Shown in pieces: positions 7,665 to 16,357 of a DNA stretch of 64,000 nt; the stretch's first letter is position 1; every line of letters begins with the position of its first letter. Made by a program: the position numbers and the translations under genes. Source of the DNA: Burkholderia sp. lig30 (GTDB lineage Bacteria > Pseudomonadota > Gammaproteobacteria > Burkholderiales > Burkholderiaceae); contig NZ_JGVW01000096.1 of the NCBI RefSeq assembly GCF_000687455.2, forward strand, positions 62,001 through 126,000. Reading direction: 5' to 3'. The notes under the pieces were generated by a model. The model did not search any database, was not told where the DNA came from, and saw only the letters and a list, made by a program, of their open reading frames with translations.

Positions 7665-7702
7665 CTCATTGGCTAGGCGTAAGGTTCGAGCTTACCGGCG
7701 CC
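7665..7702. repeat. Right copy of imperfect direct repeat flanking the cargo segment
   Basis: It carries CTCAT, AGGCGTAA, GTT, CGAGCTTAC and GCGCC in the same order as 4612-4657, about 3.05 kb away. Confidence 0.5.
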
Positions 7703-7738
7703 GCCGCCACCTTCGCCCGAAGCGCGGGTGTCGGCCAA

Positions 7739-7839
7739 GAAGTGGCGTTCACTTCTTGGCGCGGCGCGACATTCGAGCGCTCCCTCCGCAACGGTTACGC
7801 CAACCCCTCTCGTGTTTGTCCGATGAGGCGCTAACCGTT
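7739..7839. other. Pair of hairpin-forming inverted repeats
   Basis: GAAGTG-N5-CACTTC lies at 7739-7755. A 12-bp stem (AACGGTTA-CGCC with GGCG-c-TAACCGTT, one bulge) with a 25-nt loop lies at 7790-7839. No T run follows either one. The role is unknown; it may be an untranslated RNA or a recombination site. Confidence 0.4.
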
Positions 7840-8064
7840 CGAGAGGAGCGGATCTTCCGCCGATCCGACCATCGCGATATGGCGTGCCATCGCCACGACG
7901 AGCGCGCGAGGTTCGTATGTGACCAAAGCGTGCCCACATCTATACAATACGGGGCAGAAAATGCCGAAAAAGCGACAAACTGGCAAAGTCCCGAAGCTGA
8001 CCGGCGCGAGACTTTTTAGTTAAAAATCAATGGTTTGCTGGTTTAACTCTACTTCTTTCTTGTT

Positions 8065-9084
8065 GTGTCCCTACTGAAGAAATGCGGCGCCGCGCTCCTG
8101 ACGGTGGCCGTCGTTGTGGCCGCCGCCGGCGCGGGCGGCGCGTACTACTGGGCGACCCGGCCGCTGCTGCTCGGCGCCGCGGCGCTCGACATCACGATCA
8201 CGCCCCGCAGCAGCGTGCGCAGCGTCGCGCAGCAGCTGGAGCGCGCCGGCGTGCCGATCGAGCCGGACGGCTTCGTCGCGATGACGCGCGTGCTCGGCCT
8301 GTCGAGCCGGCTGAAATCCGGCAACTACGAATTCAAGAGCGGCATCACCCCGTACGAGGTGCTCCAGAAGATCGCGCGCGGCGACGTCAACGAATCCGTC
8401 GCAGCGGTGATCGAGGGCTGGACCTTCAAGCGGATGCGCGCGGAGCTGGACGCGAATCCGGCCCTCGTGCACACGGCGGCAGGCATGAGCGACGCCGAGC
8501 TGCTGCGCGCGATCGGCGCATCGGAGAGCGAGATCCGGCGCGGCAGCGGCGAAGGGCTGTTCTTTCCGGATACCTACCTGTTCGACAAGGGCACGAGCGA
8601 CCTGAACATCTACCGGCGCGCGTACCGTCTGATGCAGATGCGCCTCGACGCGGCATGGAGCGCCCGCGCGCCGGGGCTGCCGTACAGGACGCCCTACGAA
8701 GCGCTGACGATTGCGTCGATCGTCGAAAAGGAAACGGGGCACGCCGCGGATCGCGCGCTGGTCGCGGCGGTGTTCGCGAACCGGCTGCGTGTCGGCATGC
8801 CGCTGCAGACCGATCCTTCGGTGATCTACGGGCTCGGCGACACGTACGACGGCCGCCTGCGCAAGCGCGACCTGCAGGCCGACACTCCCTACAATACCTA
8901 CACCCGCCGCGGGTTGCCGCCGACGCCGATCGCGTTGCCGGGCACGGCGGCGCTCGAAGCCGCGGTCAACCCGGCGGCGACGGGCGCGCTCTATTTCGTC
9001 GCGAAGGGCGACGGGACGAGCGTGTTCTCCGACACCCTCGGCGATCACAACAAGGCCGTGGGCAAATACATACGAGGTCAATAA
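8065..9084 (+). CDS. mltG: Endolytic murein transglycosylase MltG (YceG-like)
   Basis: The 339-residue protein has an N-terminal membrane anchor (about residues 6-24), a LysM-like region, and the YceG catalytic core with [19 protein letters not shown], the catalytic Glu in ASIVEKETG, and the [10 protein letters not shown] and [14 protein letters not shown] blocks. MltG cuts nascent glycan strands in the inner-membrane-proximal layer and is thought to set strand length. The start is GTG 8065; no ATG is available in frame nearby. Its stop overlaps the tmk start (TAATG), so the two are coupled. Confidence 0.95.
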   Translation: MSLLKKCGAALLTVAVVVAAAGAGGAYYWATRPLLLGAAALDITITPRSSVRSVAQQLERAGVPIEPDGFVAMTRVLGLSSRLKSGNYEFKSGITPYEVLQKIARGDVNESVAAVIEGWTFKRMRAELDANPALVHTAAGMSDAELLRAIGASESEIRRGSGEGLFFPDTYLFDKGTSDLNIYRRAYRLMQMRLDAAWSARAPGLPYRTPYEALTIASIVEKETGHAADRALVAAVFANRLRVGMPLQTDPSVIYGLGDTYDGRLRKRDLQADTPYNTYTRRGLPPTPIALPGTAALEAAVNPAATGALYFVAKGDGTSVFSDTLGDHNKAVGKYIRGQ

Positions 9085-9704
9085 TGGCGCGCGGTAAGTT
9101 CATCACGTTCGAAGGCATCGACGGGGCGGGGAAAACGACCCACCTGGACTGGTTTCGCGAACGGCTCGACGCGAAGCTCGCGCCGCTCGGCCGGCAGGTG
9201 GTCGTCACCCGCGAGCCGGGCGGCACGCCGCTCGGCGAGACGCTGCGCGACATCCTGCTGAATCAGCCGATGGATCTCGAAACCGAGGCGCTGCTGATGT
9301 TCGCCGCGCGGCGCGAGCATCTCGCGCGCGTGATCGAGCCGGCGCTCGCGCGTGGCGACTGGGTGCTGTCCGACCGCTTCACCGACGCGACGTTCGCGTA
9401 CCAGGGCGGCGGGCGCGGCCTGCCGCGCGACAAGCTCGAGGCGCTCGAGCGCTGGGTGCAGGGCGGCTTTCAGCCGGACCTGACGGTGCTGTTCGACGTC
9501 GCGACGGAGGTCGCGAGCGAGCGGCGCGGCGCCGCGCGCACGCCGGACAAGTTCGAAAGCGAATCCGACGCGTTCTTCGCGCGCACCCGCGCCGAGTACC
9601 TGCGCCGCGCCGAAGAGGCGCCGCACCGCTTTGCGATCGTCGATGCAACGCAGTCGATCGCCGAAATCCGCGAGCGCCTCGAAGGCGTGCTCGCCACGCT
9701 GTAA
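9084..9704 (+). CDS. tmk: Thymidylate kinase
   Basis: The 206-residue enzyme has the P-loop [10 protein letters not shown] (about residues 10-19), the DR motif in LSDRFTDAT, and a lid segment ([12 protein letters not shown]). It phosphorylates dTMP to dTDP in DNA precursor synthesis. Length and motifs are normal for the bacterial family. It sits between mltG and holB, an order conserved in many proteobacteria. Confidence 0.97.
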   Translation: MARGKFITFEGIDGAGKTTHLDWFRERLDAKLAPLGRQVVVTREPGGTPLGETLRDILLNQPMDLETEALLMFAARREHLARVIEPALARGDWVLSDRFTDATFAYQGGGRGLPRDKLEALERWVQGGFQPDLTVLFDVATEVASERRGAARTPDKFESESDAFFARTRAEYLRRAEEAPHRFAIVDATQSIAEIRERLEGVLATL

Positions 9705-9722
9705 CCGGAAGGACGCACGAAC

Positions 9723-10754
9723 ATGATCTATCCGTGGCAGACCGGCGACTGGGACCGCCTGCAGCAACTGCGTGGCCAATGGCCGCACGCGCTGCTGCTG
9801 CACGGCCAGGCCGGGATCGGCAAGCTGCGTTTCGCGCAGCATCTCGCGCAGGGCTTCCTGTGCGAAACCCCGCAGGCCAACGGCGAGCCGTGCGGGACGT
9901 GCGCGGCCTGCACCTGGTTCGAGCAGGGCAATCACCCGGACTACCGGATCGTGCTGCCGGAGGCGCTTGCCGGCGAGGCGGCCGTGGCCGGCGCGGCCGA
10001 CGACACGGCGAAGGACGCCGACGACGGCGGCAAGAAGACGCGCACGCCGAGCAAGGAGATCAAGATCGAGCAGGTGCGCGCGCTGCTCGACTTCTGCGGG
10101 GTCGGCTCGCACCGCGGCGGCGCGCGCGTCGTCGTGCTGTATCCGGCCGAGGCGCTGAACGTCGCCGCGTCGAACGCGCTGCTGAAGACGCTCGAGGAGC
10201 CGCCGGCGGGCGTCGTGTTCCTGCTCGTGTCGGCGCGCATCGACCGCCTGCTGCCGACCATCATCAGCCGCTGCCGCCAATGGCCGATGACGGTGCCGGC
10301 GCCGGACGCGGCGGCCGCGTGGCTCGCGGCGCAGGGTGTCGGCGACGCGCAGTCGCTGCTCGCCGAGGCAGGTGGCGCGCCGCTCGCGGCGCTCGCACTG
10401 GCGAGCGACGAGAACCGGCCGCTGCGCGACTTCGCGCTCGGCCAGCTCGGCGCGGGCGCCGCGTGCGATCCGTTCGCGTGCGGCGAGGCGCTGCAGAAGC
10501 TGCCGGTGCCGCTCGTGCTCGGCTGGCTGCAGCGCTGGCTGTACGATCTGCTCGCGCAGCGCATGGCGGACGCGCCGCGCTATTTCCCGACCCACGGCGC
10601 GGCGCTCGCGCGTTGCGCGGCGGCGCTCGACGCGAACGCGTTCGCGCGCTTCATGAAGACGGTGACGCGCCAGCGCGCGGTCGAAAATCACCCGCTCAAC
10701 GCCCGGCTGGTGTTCGAGGAGCTGTTTCTCGGATATCGCGAGCTGTTCGCTTGA
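9723..10754 (+). CDS. holB: DNA polymerase III delta' subunit
   Basis: The 343-residue protein has the clamp-loader AAA+ layout: P-loop-like HGQAGIGKL (about residues 23-31), a four-Cys zinc site (CETP...CGTCAAC), and the SRC motif (ISRCRQW). Delta' is the rigid stator of the clamp loader that places the beta sliding clamp on DNA. An insert rich in Ala/Asp/Lys (about residues 83-108) separates the zinc module from the following core and is probably lineage-specific. Confidence 0.95.
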   Translation: MIYPWQTGDWDRLQQLRGQWPHALLLHGQAGIGKLRFAQHLAQGFLCETPQANGEPCGTCAACTWFEQGNHPDYRIVLPEALAGEAAVAGAADDTAKDADDGGKKTRTPSKEIKIEQVRALLDFCGVGSHRGGARVVVLYPAEALNVAASNALLKTLEEPPAGVVFLLVSARIDRLLPTIISRCRQWPMTVPAPDAAAAWLAAQGVGDAQSLLAEAGGAPLAALALASDENRPLRDFALGQLGAGAACDPFACGEALQKLPVPLVLGWLQRWLYDLLAQRMADAPRYFPTHGAALARCAAALDANAFARFMKTVTRQRAVENHPLNARLVFEELFLGYRELFA

Positions 10755-10792
10755 GCGCGGTCCCGCGCAACCCGCCATCAGGAAACAACGGA

Positions 10793-11572
10793 ATGTTTGT
10801 CGATTCTCACTGCCACATCAATTTCAAGGGGCTGGCCGACCGGTTGCCGGCCGTGCTCGAAAACATGCGCGAGCACGGCGTTTCGCACGCGCTGTGCGTG
10901 TCCGTCGACCTCGAGACGCTGCCCGAGGTGCTCGCGATCGCCGGCGCGCACGACAACGTGTACGCGTCGGTCGGCGTGCATCCCGACCACGAGGACGCCC
11001 AGGAGCCGACGCTCGCCGAGCTGGTCGAACTGGCCGCGCACCCGAAGGTCGTCGCGATCGGCGAGACAGGCCTCGACTACTACCGGCTCGAAGGCCGCTC
11101 GATCGCCGACATGGAATGGCAGCGCGAGCGCTTTCGCACGCATATCCGCGCCGCGCACGCGACCGGCAAGCCGCTGATCGTCCATACGCGCGCGTCGTCG
11201 GAGGACACGCTGCGGATCATGGCCGAGGAGCGCGCGGACGTGCCGGGGGGCGTGATGCACTGTTTCACCGAGCCGTGGCCGGTCGCCGAACAGGCGCTCG
11301 CGCAGAACTTCCACATCTCGCTGTCGGGCATCGTGACCTTCAAGAACGCGACCGACGTGCAGGACGTCGCGCGCCGCGTGCCGATCGATCGCCTGCTGAT
11401 CGAGACCGACTCGCCGTACCTCGCGCCGGTGCCGTACCGGGGCAAGCCGAATGAACCTGCGTTCGTCAGTTATGTCGGACGCTTTATCGCGGCCGAGCGC
11501 GGCATGTCCGACGAGGCGCTTGCCGAGGCGACGACGCAGAACTTTTTCCGGCTGTTCAGGATCGCCCGCTGA
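10793..11572 (+). CDS. TatD-family metal-dependent hydrolase (YcfH-like)
   Basis: The 259-residue TIM-barrel hydrolase starts with the metal-binding DSHCHI and has IGETGLDYYR (Glu ligand), PLIVHTR, MHCFTE and LLIETDSPYLAP, all family signatures. Members of the YcfH branch are putative 3'-5' deoxyribonucleases or aminoacylase-like hydrolases. ATG 10793 follows GGAAACAACGGA. Placement downstream of holB is conserved in proteobacteria. Confidence 0.92.
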   Translation: MFVDSHCHINFKGLADRLPAVLENMREHGVSHALCVSVDLETLPEVLAIAGAHDNVYASVGVHPDHEDAQEPTLAELVELAAHPKVVAIGETGLDYYRLEGRSIADMEWQRERFRTHIRAAHATGKPLIVHTRASSEDTLRIMAEERADVPGGVMHCFTEPWPVAEQALAQNFHISLSGIVTFKNATDVQDVARRVPIDRLLIETDSPYLAPVPYRGKPNEPAFVSYVGRFIAAERGMSDEALAEATTQNFFRLFRIAR

Positions 11573-11617
11573 CGGCGGCCGCGTTCAGCCGACAACCCGG
11601 GGAAGGAGCCCAACATA

Positions 11618-12325
11618 ATGACGAAGCCGACCAATCATCTGTCGAAACGCGCGATGCTCGCGGCCTTGCTGATCGCGGGCGGGGTGTTTACGGCCGCCGG
11701 CGCGCATGCGGAATCCGTCGACAAGATCGTCAAGGCAGTCAAGTTCGACGATATCGCCGACATCGGCAAGCAGCTGAAGAACGGTCTCGATCCGAACACC
11801 ACCGACGCGAAGGGCGATCCGCTGCTCGTGATCGCCGCGCGCGAGAAGTCCGACAAGGTGGCCGCCGCGCTCGCGTCCACGCCGAGCGTCGATCTCGAGA
11901 AGGAAGACAAGGCGGGCGAGAACGCGCTGATGCTCGCGTCGCTGAACGGCGACGTCGGTCTCGTGAAGCTGCTGATCGACAAGGGGGCCGAAGTCAACAA
12001 GAAGGGCTGGGCGCCGCTGCACTACGCGGCGACCAACGGCCAGGACGAGGCCGCCAAGGTGCTGCTCGACCATGCCGCGTACGTCGACACGGCGTCGCCG
12101 AACGGCACGACTCCGCTGATGATGGCCGCGCGCGGCAACCACCCGACGACCGTCAACCTGCTGCTCGACCAGGGTGCCGATCCGGCGGTGAAGAACCAGC
12201 TCGGCCTGACCGCGCTCGATTTCGCGAAACACTACAAGGCGCCGGACGCGACCGAGATCCTGAGCAAGCGCACCGTGCGCGTCGGCGCATCGGCGCCGGC
12301 GGACGCGCAAAAGAGTGCAAAATGA
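11618..12325 (+). CDS. Secreted ankyrin-repeat protein
   Basis: The 235-residue protein has a signal peptide ending near AGAHA (about residue 31), so it is predicted to be periplasmic. About five ankyrin repeats follow, visible as DPLLVIAAREKSD, NALMLASLNGDVGLVKLLIDKGAEV, APLHYAATNGQDEAAKVLLDHAA, TPLMMAARGNHPTTVNLLLDQGA and TALDFAKHYK. Periplasmic ankyrin proteins of this kind are protein-interaction modules; some support catalase or act as immunity-like partners, but the partner here is unknown. SD GGAAGGAG lies upstream. Confidence 0.85.
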   Translation: MTKPTNHLSKRAMLAALLIAGGVFTAAGAHAESVDKIVKAVKFDDIADIGKQLKNGLDPNTTDAKGDPLLVIAAREKSDKVAAALASTPSVDLEKEDKAGENALMLASLNGDVGLVKLLIDKGAEVNKKGWAPLHYAATNGQDEAAKVLLDHAAYVDTASPNGTTPLMMAARGNHPTTVNLLLDQGADPAVKNQLGLTALDFAKHYKAPDATEILSKRTVRVGASAPADAQKSAK

Positions 12326-12401
12326 CGGTTTTCCGGCGCGGCTGACGCCGCGCCGGTCATCGCAGCAGGCGGCCTCGGGCCGCCTTGACATAAGGAACCC
12401 C

Positions 12402-12758
12402 ATGTTGCGGGCTTTGTTCTGTACCGCGGCGCTCGCCGTGCCGCTGTCGGCGGCGGCTTTCACCAGCAGCGATCTCGACAGGCTGTGCGCGAAGACGGAC
12501 GTCAAGTCCCGGGCATCGTGCGCGGCCTATATCGAAGGCGCCGCCGACGGCGTCTACAACACGATCGACGCGATCGGCGGCACGACCGGGCCGCGCGTCG
12601 GCCAGTATTTCTGCCTGCCGCCCGACATCAAGTCGAAACAGATGACCGACGCGGTGCGCAAGTACATCGCGGAGAATCCGAAGCTGGCCGACTACAACGC
12701 GAGCACCGCGGTATCGCTCGGCCTCGGCAAGGCGTTTCCCTGCAAGGGCGGCGACTGA
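12402..12758 (+). CDS. Secreted Rap1a/Tai4-like protein
   Basis: The 118-residue protein has a signal peptide (MLRALFCTAALAVPLSAAAF) and a small helical domain with four cysteines, including LCAKTD, RASCAAYIEGAADG, QYFCLP and AFPCKG. The pattern CxxYIxGxxDG and the C-terminal VxxYIxxNP-like segment match the Rap1a/Tai4 family, periplasmic immunity proteins against type VI amidase effectors. No effector gene is adjacent, so a general periplasmic role is equally possible. A hairpin follows the gene. Confidence 0.7.
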   Translation: MLRALFCTAALAVPLSAAAFTSSDLDRLCAKTDVKSRASCAAYIEGAADGVYNTIDAIGGTTGPRVGQYFCLPPDIKSKQMTDAVRKYIAENPKLADYNASTAVSLGLGKAFPCKGGD

Positions 12759-13104
12759 CCTGACCCCGTGTCCGGGCGCAGCGCGCCCGGATGTCGCCGA
12801 CGCATCCGGGACGCGGCCCGCGCCTCTCGACGCGACGAAGCCAAGGCGTGGATGATTTCTCTCGACGAATTGCGGCGCATCGCCGGTGCGCCGCTCGCCG
12901 GCCGTCCTCAGGCACGGATGCCTGCCGTCGGCACGGCGGTCCACACGTCGGCCGGCCCCGGGCCGCCGACGGGCGCTGCGCGCGCGAATGTATCCGGGCT
13001 GTAACAACCCCCAGAAAATGCAAGGCGGCCGGTGCGGCCCGCGCGGATCGCTAATAATGGCGCATACGCGCCGGCATGCGCCGGTTGTCCTGGAGAGACG
13101 GACC
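12759..13104. other. Intergenic region without a gene
   Basis: These 346 bases hold a perfect 9-bp hairpin (TCCGGGCGC/GCGCCCGGA, 12771-12791), probably the end of the upstream transcript, and a leader before the glycosyltransferase gene. No coding signal is seen. Confidence 0.6.
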
Positions 13105-14169
13105 ATGAGAATTGCCCAGATCGCCCCGCTGACCGAATCGGTGCCGCCGAAGCTCTATGGCGGCACCGAGCGCGTGGTGTCGTACATTACCGAGGCGCTC
13201 GTCGATCTCGGTCATGACGTGACGCTGTTCGCGAGCGGCGATTCGCAGACCCGCGCGACGCTCGAACCCGTCTGGCCGCGCGCGCTGCGGCTCGACACGT
13301 CGATCCGCGACCGGGTCGCGCCGCACATGCTGCTGATGGAGACGGTCGCGCGCCGCGCGAAGGATTTCGACGTTCTCCATTTTCATATGGATTACTACTC
13401 GTTTTCGCTGTTCAACCGGCAGGAGACGCCGTACCTGACGACGCTGCACGGCCGGCTCGACCTGCTCGAGCAGCAGCCGGTGTTCGATGCGTTCAGCCAC
13501 GCGCCGGTGATTTCGATCTCGAACGCGCAGCGCGAGCCGCTGCCGCGCTCGAAATGGCTAGCGACCGTCTACCACGGCCTGCCCGAGACGCTCTACACGC
13601 CGCAGCCGGTCGAGCCGCGCTATCTGGCGTTCATCGGTCGCATCTCGCCGGAAAAGCGCGTCGACACGGCGATCCGGATCGCGCAGCAGTGCGGGTTGCC
13701 GATCAAGGTCGCGGCGAAGATCGATGCGGCCGACCGGGAATACTTCGAGCGCGAGATCAAGCCGTTGTTCGCGTTGCCGCACGTCGAGTACATCGGCGAG
13801 ATCGCGGACCACCAGAAGGCGGAATTCCTGTCGGGCGCGCATGCGCTGCTGTTCCCGATCGACTGGCCGGAGCCGTTTGGCCTGGTGATGATCGAGGCAA
13901 TGGCGTGCGGCACGCCGGTGATCGCGTTCAATCGCGGCGCGGTGCCGGAAGTGCTGGACGAGGGCGTGTCGGGCTTTATCGTGGAGGACGAGATCAGCGC
14001 GGTCGCGGCGGTCAAGCGGCTGCATCTGCTGCCGCGCGCGCGTGTGCGGCAGTGCTTCGAGGAGCGTTTCACGTCGCGCCGGATGGCGCAGCAATATCTC
14101 GACGTCTATCAGTCGCTGATTCGCGCGCGCAACCGTGCGCGCTTCAAGGTGATCGGCTCGACGGCCTGA
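13105..14169 (+). CDS. GT4-family glycosyltransferase
   Basis: The 354-residue protein has the GT-B fold pattern of family GT4: an N-terminal glycine-rich acceptor domain with KLYGGTERVV and LTTLHG, and a C-terminal nucleotide-sugar domain with FIGRISPEKRVDTAI, LFPIDWPEPFGLVMIEAMACGTPVIAF (the E-x7-E motif) and VSGFIVED. There is no membrane segment. The sugar and acceptor are unknown. It stands alone, not in a polysaccharide cluster, which fits a stand-alone envelope or storage role. Confidence 0.85.
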   Translation: MRIAQIAPLTESVPPKLYGGTERVVSYITEALVDLGHDVTLFASGDSQTRATLEPVWPRALRLDTSIRDRVAPHMLLMETVARRAKDFDVLHFHMDYYSFSLFNRQETPYLTTLHGRLDLLEQQPVFDAFSHAPVISISNAQREPLPRSKWLATVYHGLPETLYTPQPVEPRYLAFIGRISPEKRVDTAIRIAQQCGLPIKVAAKIDAADREYFEREIKPLFALPHVEYIGEIADHQKAEFLSGAHALLFPIDWPEPFGLVMIEAMACGTPVIAFNRGAVPEVLDEGVSGFIVEDEISAVAAVKRLHLLPRARVRQCFEERFTSRRMAQQYLDVYQSLIRARNRARFKVIGSTA

Positions 14170-14188
14170 GCGCGCCGCCGCCGCACGC

Positions 14189-14222
14189 AAAAAAAACGGC
14201 GATGCTCGCGAGGGCATCGCCG
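14189..14222 (-). terminator. Terminator for the SYLF lipoprotein gene
   Basis: On the minus strand a 9-bp stem (CGGCGATGC/GCATCGCCG) precedes eight T residues. Confidence 0.85.
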
Positions 14223-14270
14223 TTCGTGCATGCGCGACCGCGCCGCGTGTGCGGCGCGATGGCTCGCGCG

Positions 14271-14858
14271 TCAGATCTTCAGCTTCGTGACCTTCGTGCC
14301 GTTGATCGACACGTCGCCCATCAGGCCGGCGTTCGTCAGCACGACCACCTCGACCGGTGCGGTCGCCGTCGTCGTGTCGATCGCGCCGTTCGCGCCCATC
14401 TTCACGAGCGCGACGGAAGCGCCTGCGCCGGCCGCCCAGCCCTCCGAGCTGCGGAACTCGTCGAGCGCGTTCTGCGTCATGAACAGGAATACGATCGCCT
14501 TCGATTGCGCGCCAGCCTGCAGGCCCACGGAAAGCGACGACGTGTTGTAGTAGCCGACCGTGCCGCCGCCGACGCGCAGTGCGCCGTTGCCGGTCTGCGC
14601 ACCGACGATGAGGCCGGCCTGGATCACTTCCGGGAATACCAGCACGCCGCGCGACTTCGAGACGAGCTCACGTGAACCCTTGACGGTCGAATACAGGCGC
14701 GACAGCGTCGCATCGACGCTCGCATCGATCGCCTGGCGCTTCGACGCGCTGGTCGAGGCGTTGTCCGGCTTGTCCGGCGTGGTGGTGCAACCGGTGAGCG
14801 CGAGGCTGCCGACCACGAGTGCGGCAGCGACTTTCAGCATGAGATTCCGTTTCTGCAT
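14271..14858 (-). CDS. SYLF-domain lipoprotein
   Basis: The 195-residue protein has a lipoprotein signal with lipobox LALTGC (Cys at about residue 24) and then a SYLF (Ysc84-like) domain: SKSRGVLVFPEVIQAGLIVG, GNGALRV, GYYNTSSLSVGLQAGAQSKAIVFLFM, and a valine-rich end. SYLF domains bind lipids in eukaryotes; the bacterial role is unproved. The start at 14858 is chosen over the longer frame because it gives a clean signal peptide. Confidence 0.88.
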   Translation of the reverse strand: MQKRNLMLKVAAALVVGSLALTGCTTTPDKPDNASTSASKRQAIDASVDATLSRLYSTVKGSRELVSKSRGVLVFPEVIQAGLIVGAQTGNGALRVGGGTVGYYNTSSLSVGLQAGAQSKAIVFLFMTQNALDEFRSSEGWAAGAGASVALVKMGANGAIDTTTATAPVEVVVLTNAGLMGDVSINGTKVTKLKI

Positions 14859-15082
14859 CGTTGTTCTCCATCGAGTGTAGTTCGAGGTGAGTCTCGCTCG
14901 TCGAGCGGGGCACGCAGGCACTTATATCACAGCACATTACAAAAACATTTCATTTTCGGGCGGCGCATGATCCATCTTCCGGGCGTGTCGCAGTGCGCCG
15001 ACGCGTGGCATGCCGTTCGGAATTGTGCCGTATGCGCTCGAGGCGTGACGGCTTGCATGTGGCGCAAGATGTGGCGGCCGGC

Positions 15083-15523
15083 TCAATGCGGCACGGGCGG
15101 CTTGATCGGCGGACGCCGCAACGCGCGGCGAATCAGCGCGATGACGACACCGCACGAGAACAGGAACGCCGCGGGCACCACCCAGTAGCCGACGAAAGCG
15201 TGCCACAAATAGCTCGCCAGCGTGTTGCGACGCACCACGAATTCGTCGCGCGCGGCCTGCTGGCGCGGCGCGTTGGCGGCGAGCACGTCGGCGGGGCATC
15301 CGGACGAGCGGGCCTCGTCGGGGTCGCCGTGGCAGCGCGCGAGTGCGCCGGCGGCGCGTTGCGCGTCGGTCAGTTGCCAGGTGGTCAGCGCGAGCTTGAG
15401 ATCGGCGTAGTTGTAGGCCATTTCCTCGCGGATCTCGCGTATGGCGACGATCGAGACGGGCACGGCCCAGAAGACGATCACGATCAGCCAGCGGCGCAAC
15501 CAGCGGTGTTGTCTCCCTGCCAT
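15083..15523 (-). CDS. Small membrane protein of unknown function
   Basis: The 146-residue protein has two membrane segments (WLIVIVFWAVPVSIVAI near residues 11-27 and FVGYWVVPAAFLFSCGVVIALI near residues 111-132) around a periplasmic loop with two cysteines (ARCHG, SSGCP). GGAGG lies just upstream of ATG 15523. The C-terminus is basic and proline-rich. No family is recognised. Confidence 0.65.
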   Translation of the reverse strand: MAGRQHRWLRRWLIVIVFWAVPVSIVAIREIREEMAYNYADLKLALTTWQLTDAQRAAGALARCHGDPDEARSSGCPADVLAANAPRQQAARDEFVVRRNTLASYLWHAFVGYWVVPAAFLFSCGVVIALIRRALRRPPIKPPVPH

Positions 15524-15659
15524 CCCGGCCTCCCTTCGACACGGCGTGCGGGGCGGCCCGATGGCGCGTCCGGGGCTCGGATGGGCCGCATTGCAGCCAT
15601 CATAGAAGAAATCGCGGCGAATTGCCGCAGGCGGTCCGTCGCGCGCGGGCCACGCAAAC

Positions 15660-15697
15660 AAAAATGCCGCGCATCGCCCGGGGCGGTGCGCGGCATG
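15660..15697 (-). terminator. Terminator for the psiF-like gene
   Basis: On the minus strand ATGCCGCGCA pairs with TGCGCGGCAT and a T run follows. Confidence 0.8.
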
Positions 15698-15716
15698 CTG
15701 CCGGTCGCGGCGAGGA

Positions 15717-16001
15717 TCAGGCGCCGGCCTGGTTGCTCAGGCAGCTCTTCATGAACGCCTTGCGATCGTCGCCGGTCTTGCCGGTTGCGTCCTTGTTGCA
15801 CGCCTTCATCTTGTCCTGCTGCGTCATCTTCTTCTTCGCCGACAGGCAGTCTTTCATGAAGGCCTTGCGCTCATCGCCCTTCTTGCCGGCCGCCTGGGTG
15901 TTACAGGCCTTCATCTTGTCCTGCTGGCTGCTCTGAGCGAACGCGGGGGAAGCCAGCATGCCGCCGACGAGCAGTGCGGCCACGAGCGATTGGATTTTCA
16001 T
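15717..16001 (-). CDS. psiF: PsiF-like periplasmic repeat protein
   Basis: The 94-residue protein has a signal peptide ending at SPAFA and two PsiF repeats, each with QxKMKACNxxAxGKxGDxRKAFMKxCLS. PsiF is a phosphate-starvation-induced protein in E. coli whose function is not known. The four repeat cysteines probably form disulfides in the periplasm. No Pho box was made out in the upstream region. Confidence 0.88.
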   Translation of the reverse strand: MKIQSLVAALLVGGMLASPAFAQSSQQDKMKACNTQAAGKKGDERKAFMKDCLSAKKKMTQQDKMKACNKDATGKTGDDRKAFMKSCLSNQAGA

Positions 16002-16357
16002 TTGACACTCCCAATGTGGGTGAATTGCGTTTTATTGTCACCGTCATGAAGCGAAGACGCAGCAGCTTCGCGTTCCGATTATGGCGACCCTGTGTGAAAA
16101 CAACAAAACGGCAGGATATAAAACGTGCAGGCCGGGCACGGGGTTGACAGTCGCGATGTCGAAAGCATCCCGAAACGACGCGCGCGGCACGGCGGCGTGA
16201 AAGCGTGCGGGGCGATGCGGGAAAACCATCATGCGAGGCCGGCGCAGCATGCGGCACGATGCGGGAAAACCATCATGCGAGGCCGGCGCAGCATGCGGCG
16301 CGATCGGTGAACGCGAGGGCTATCGGACGCGGCGCGCGAGCCATTACAATCGCGCCC
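16002..16357. other. Divergent intergenic region with a tandem repeat
   Basis: These 356 bases separate divergent genes. They hold a 44-bp tandem duplication and likely promoters for both sides. No gene is seen. Confidence 0.6.
16214..16301 (+). repeat. 44-bp tandem duplication
   Basis: Two head-to-tail copies (16214-16257, 16258-16301) begin with GATGCGGGAAAACC and end with GCATGCGGC(A/G)C. They differ at one position, so the duplication is recent. It lies about 60 bp upstream of the asparaginase start. Confidence 0.9.

Larger units (their letters stand above)
7479..8064. other. Non-coding boundary region between cargo segment and core genome
   Basis: No convincing gene is seen in these 586 bases. 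It holds the right copy of the direct repeat, two hairpins, and AT-rich DNA with a TATACAAT box at about 7940 that could serve mltG. It marks the right limit of the accessory DNA. Confidence 0.6.

Noticed and set aside
7583-7939. Short ORFs on both strands at the right island edge
   Set aside because: Composition is random-like and they coincide with the inverted repeats; no support as genes.
16214-16301. Possible CRISPR array
   Set aside because: Only two directly adjacent copies with no spacers; it is a tandem duplication.
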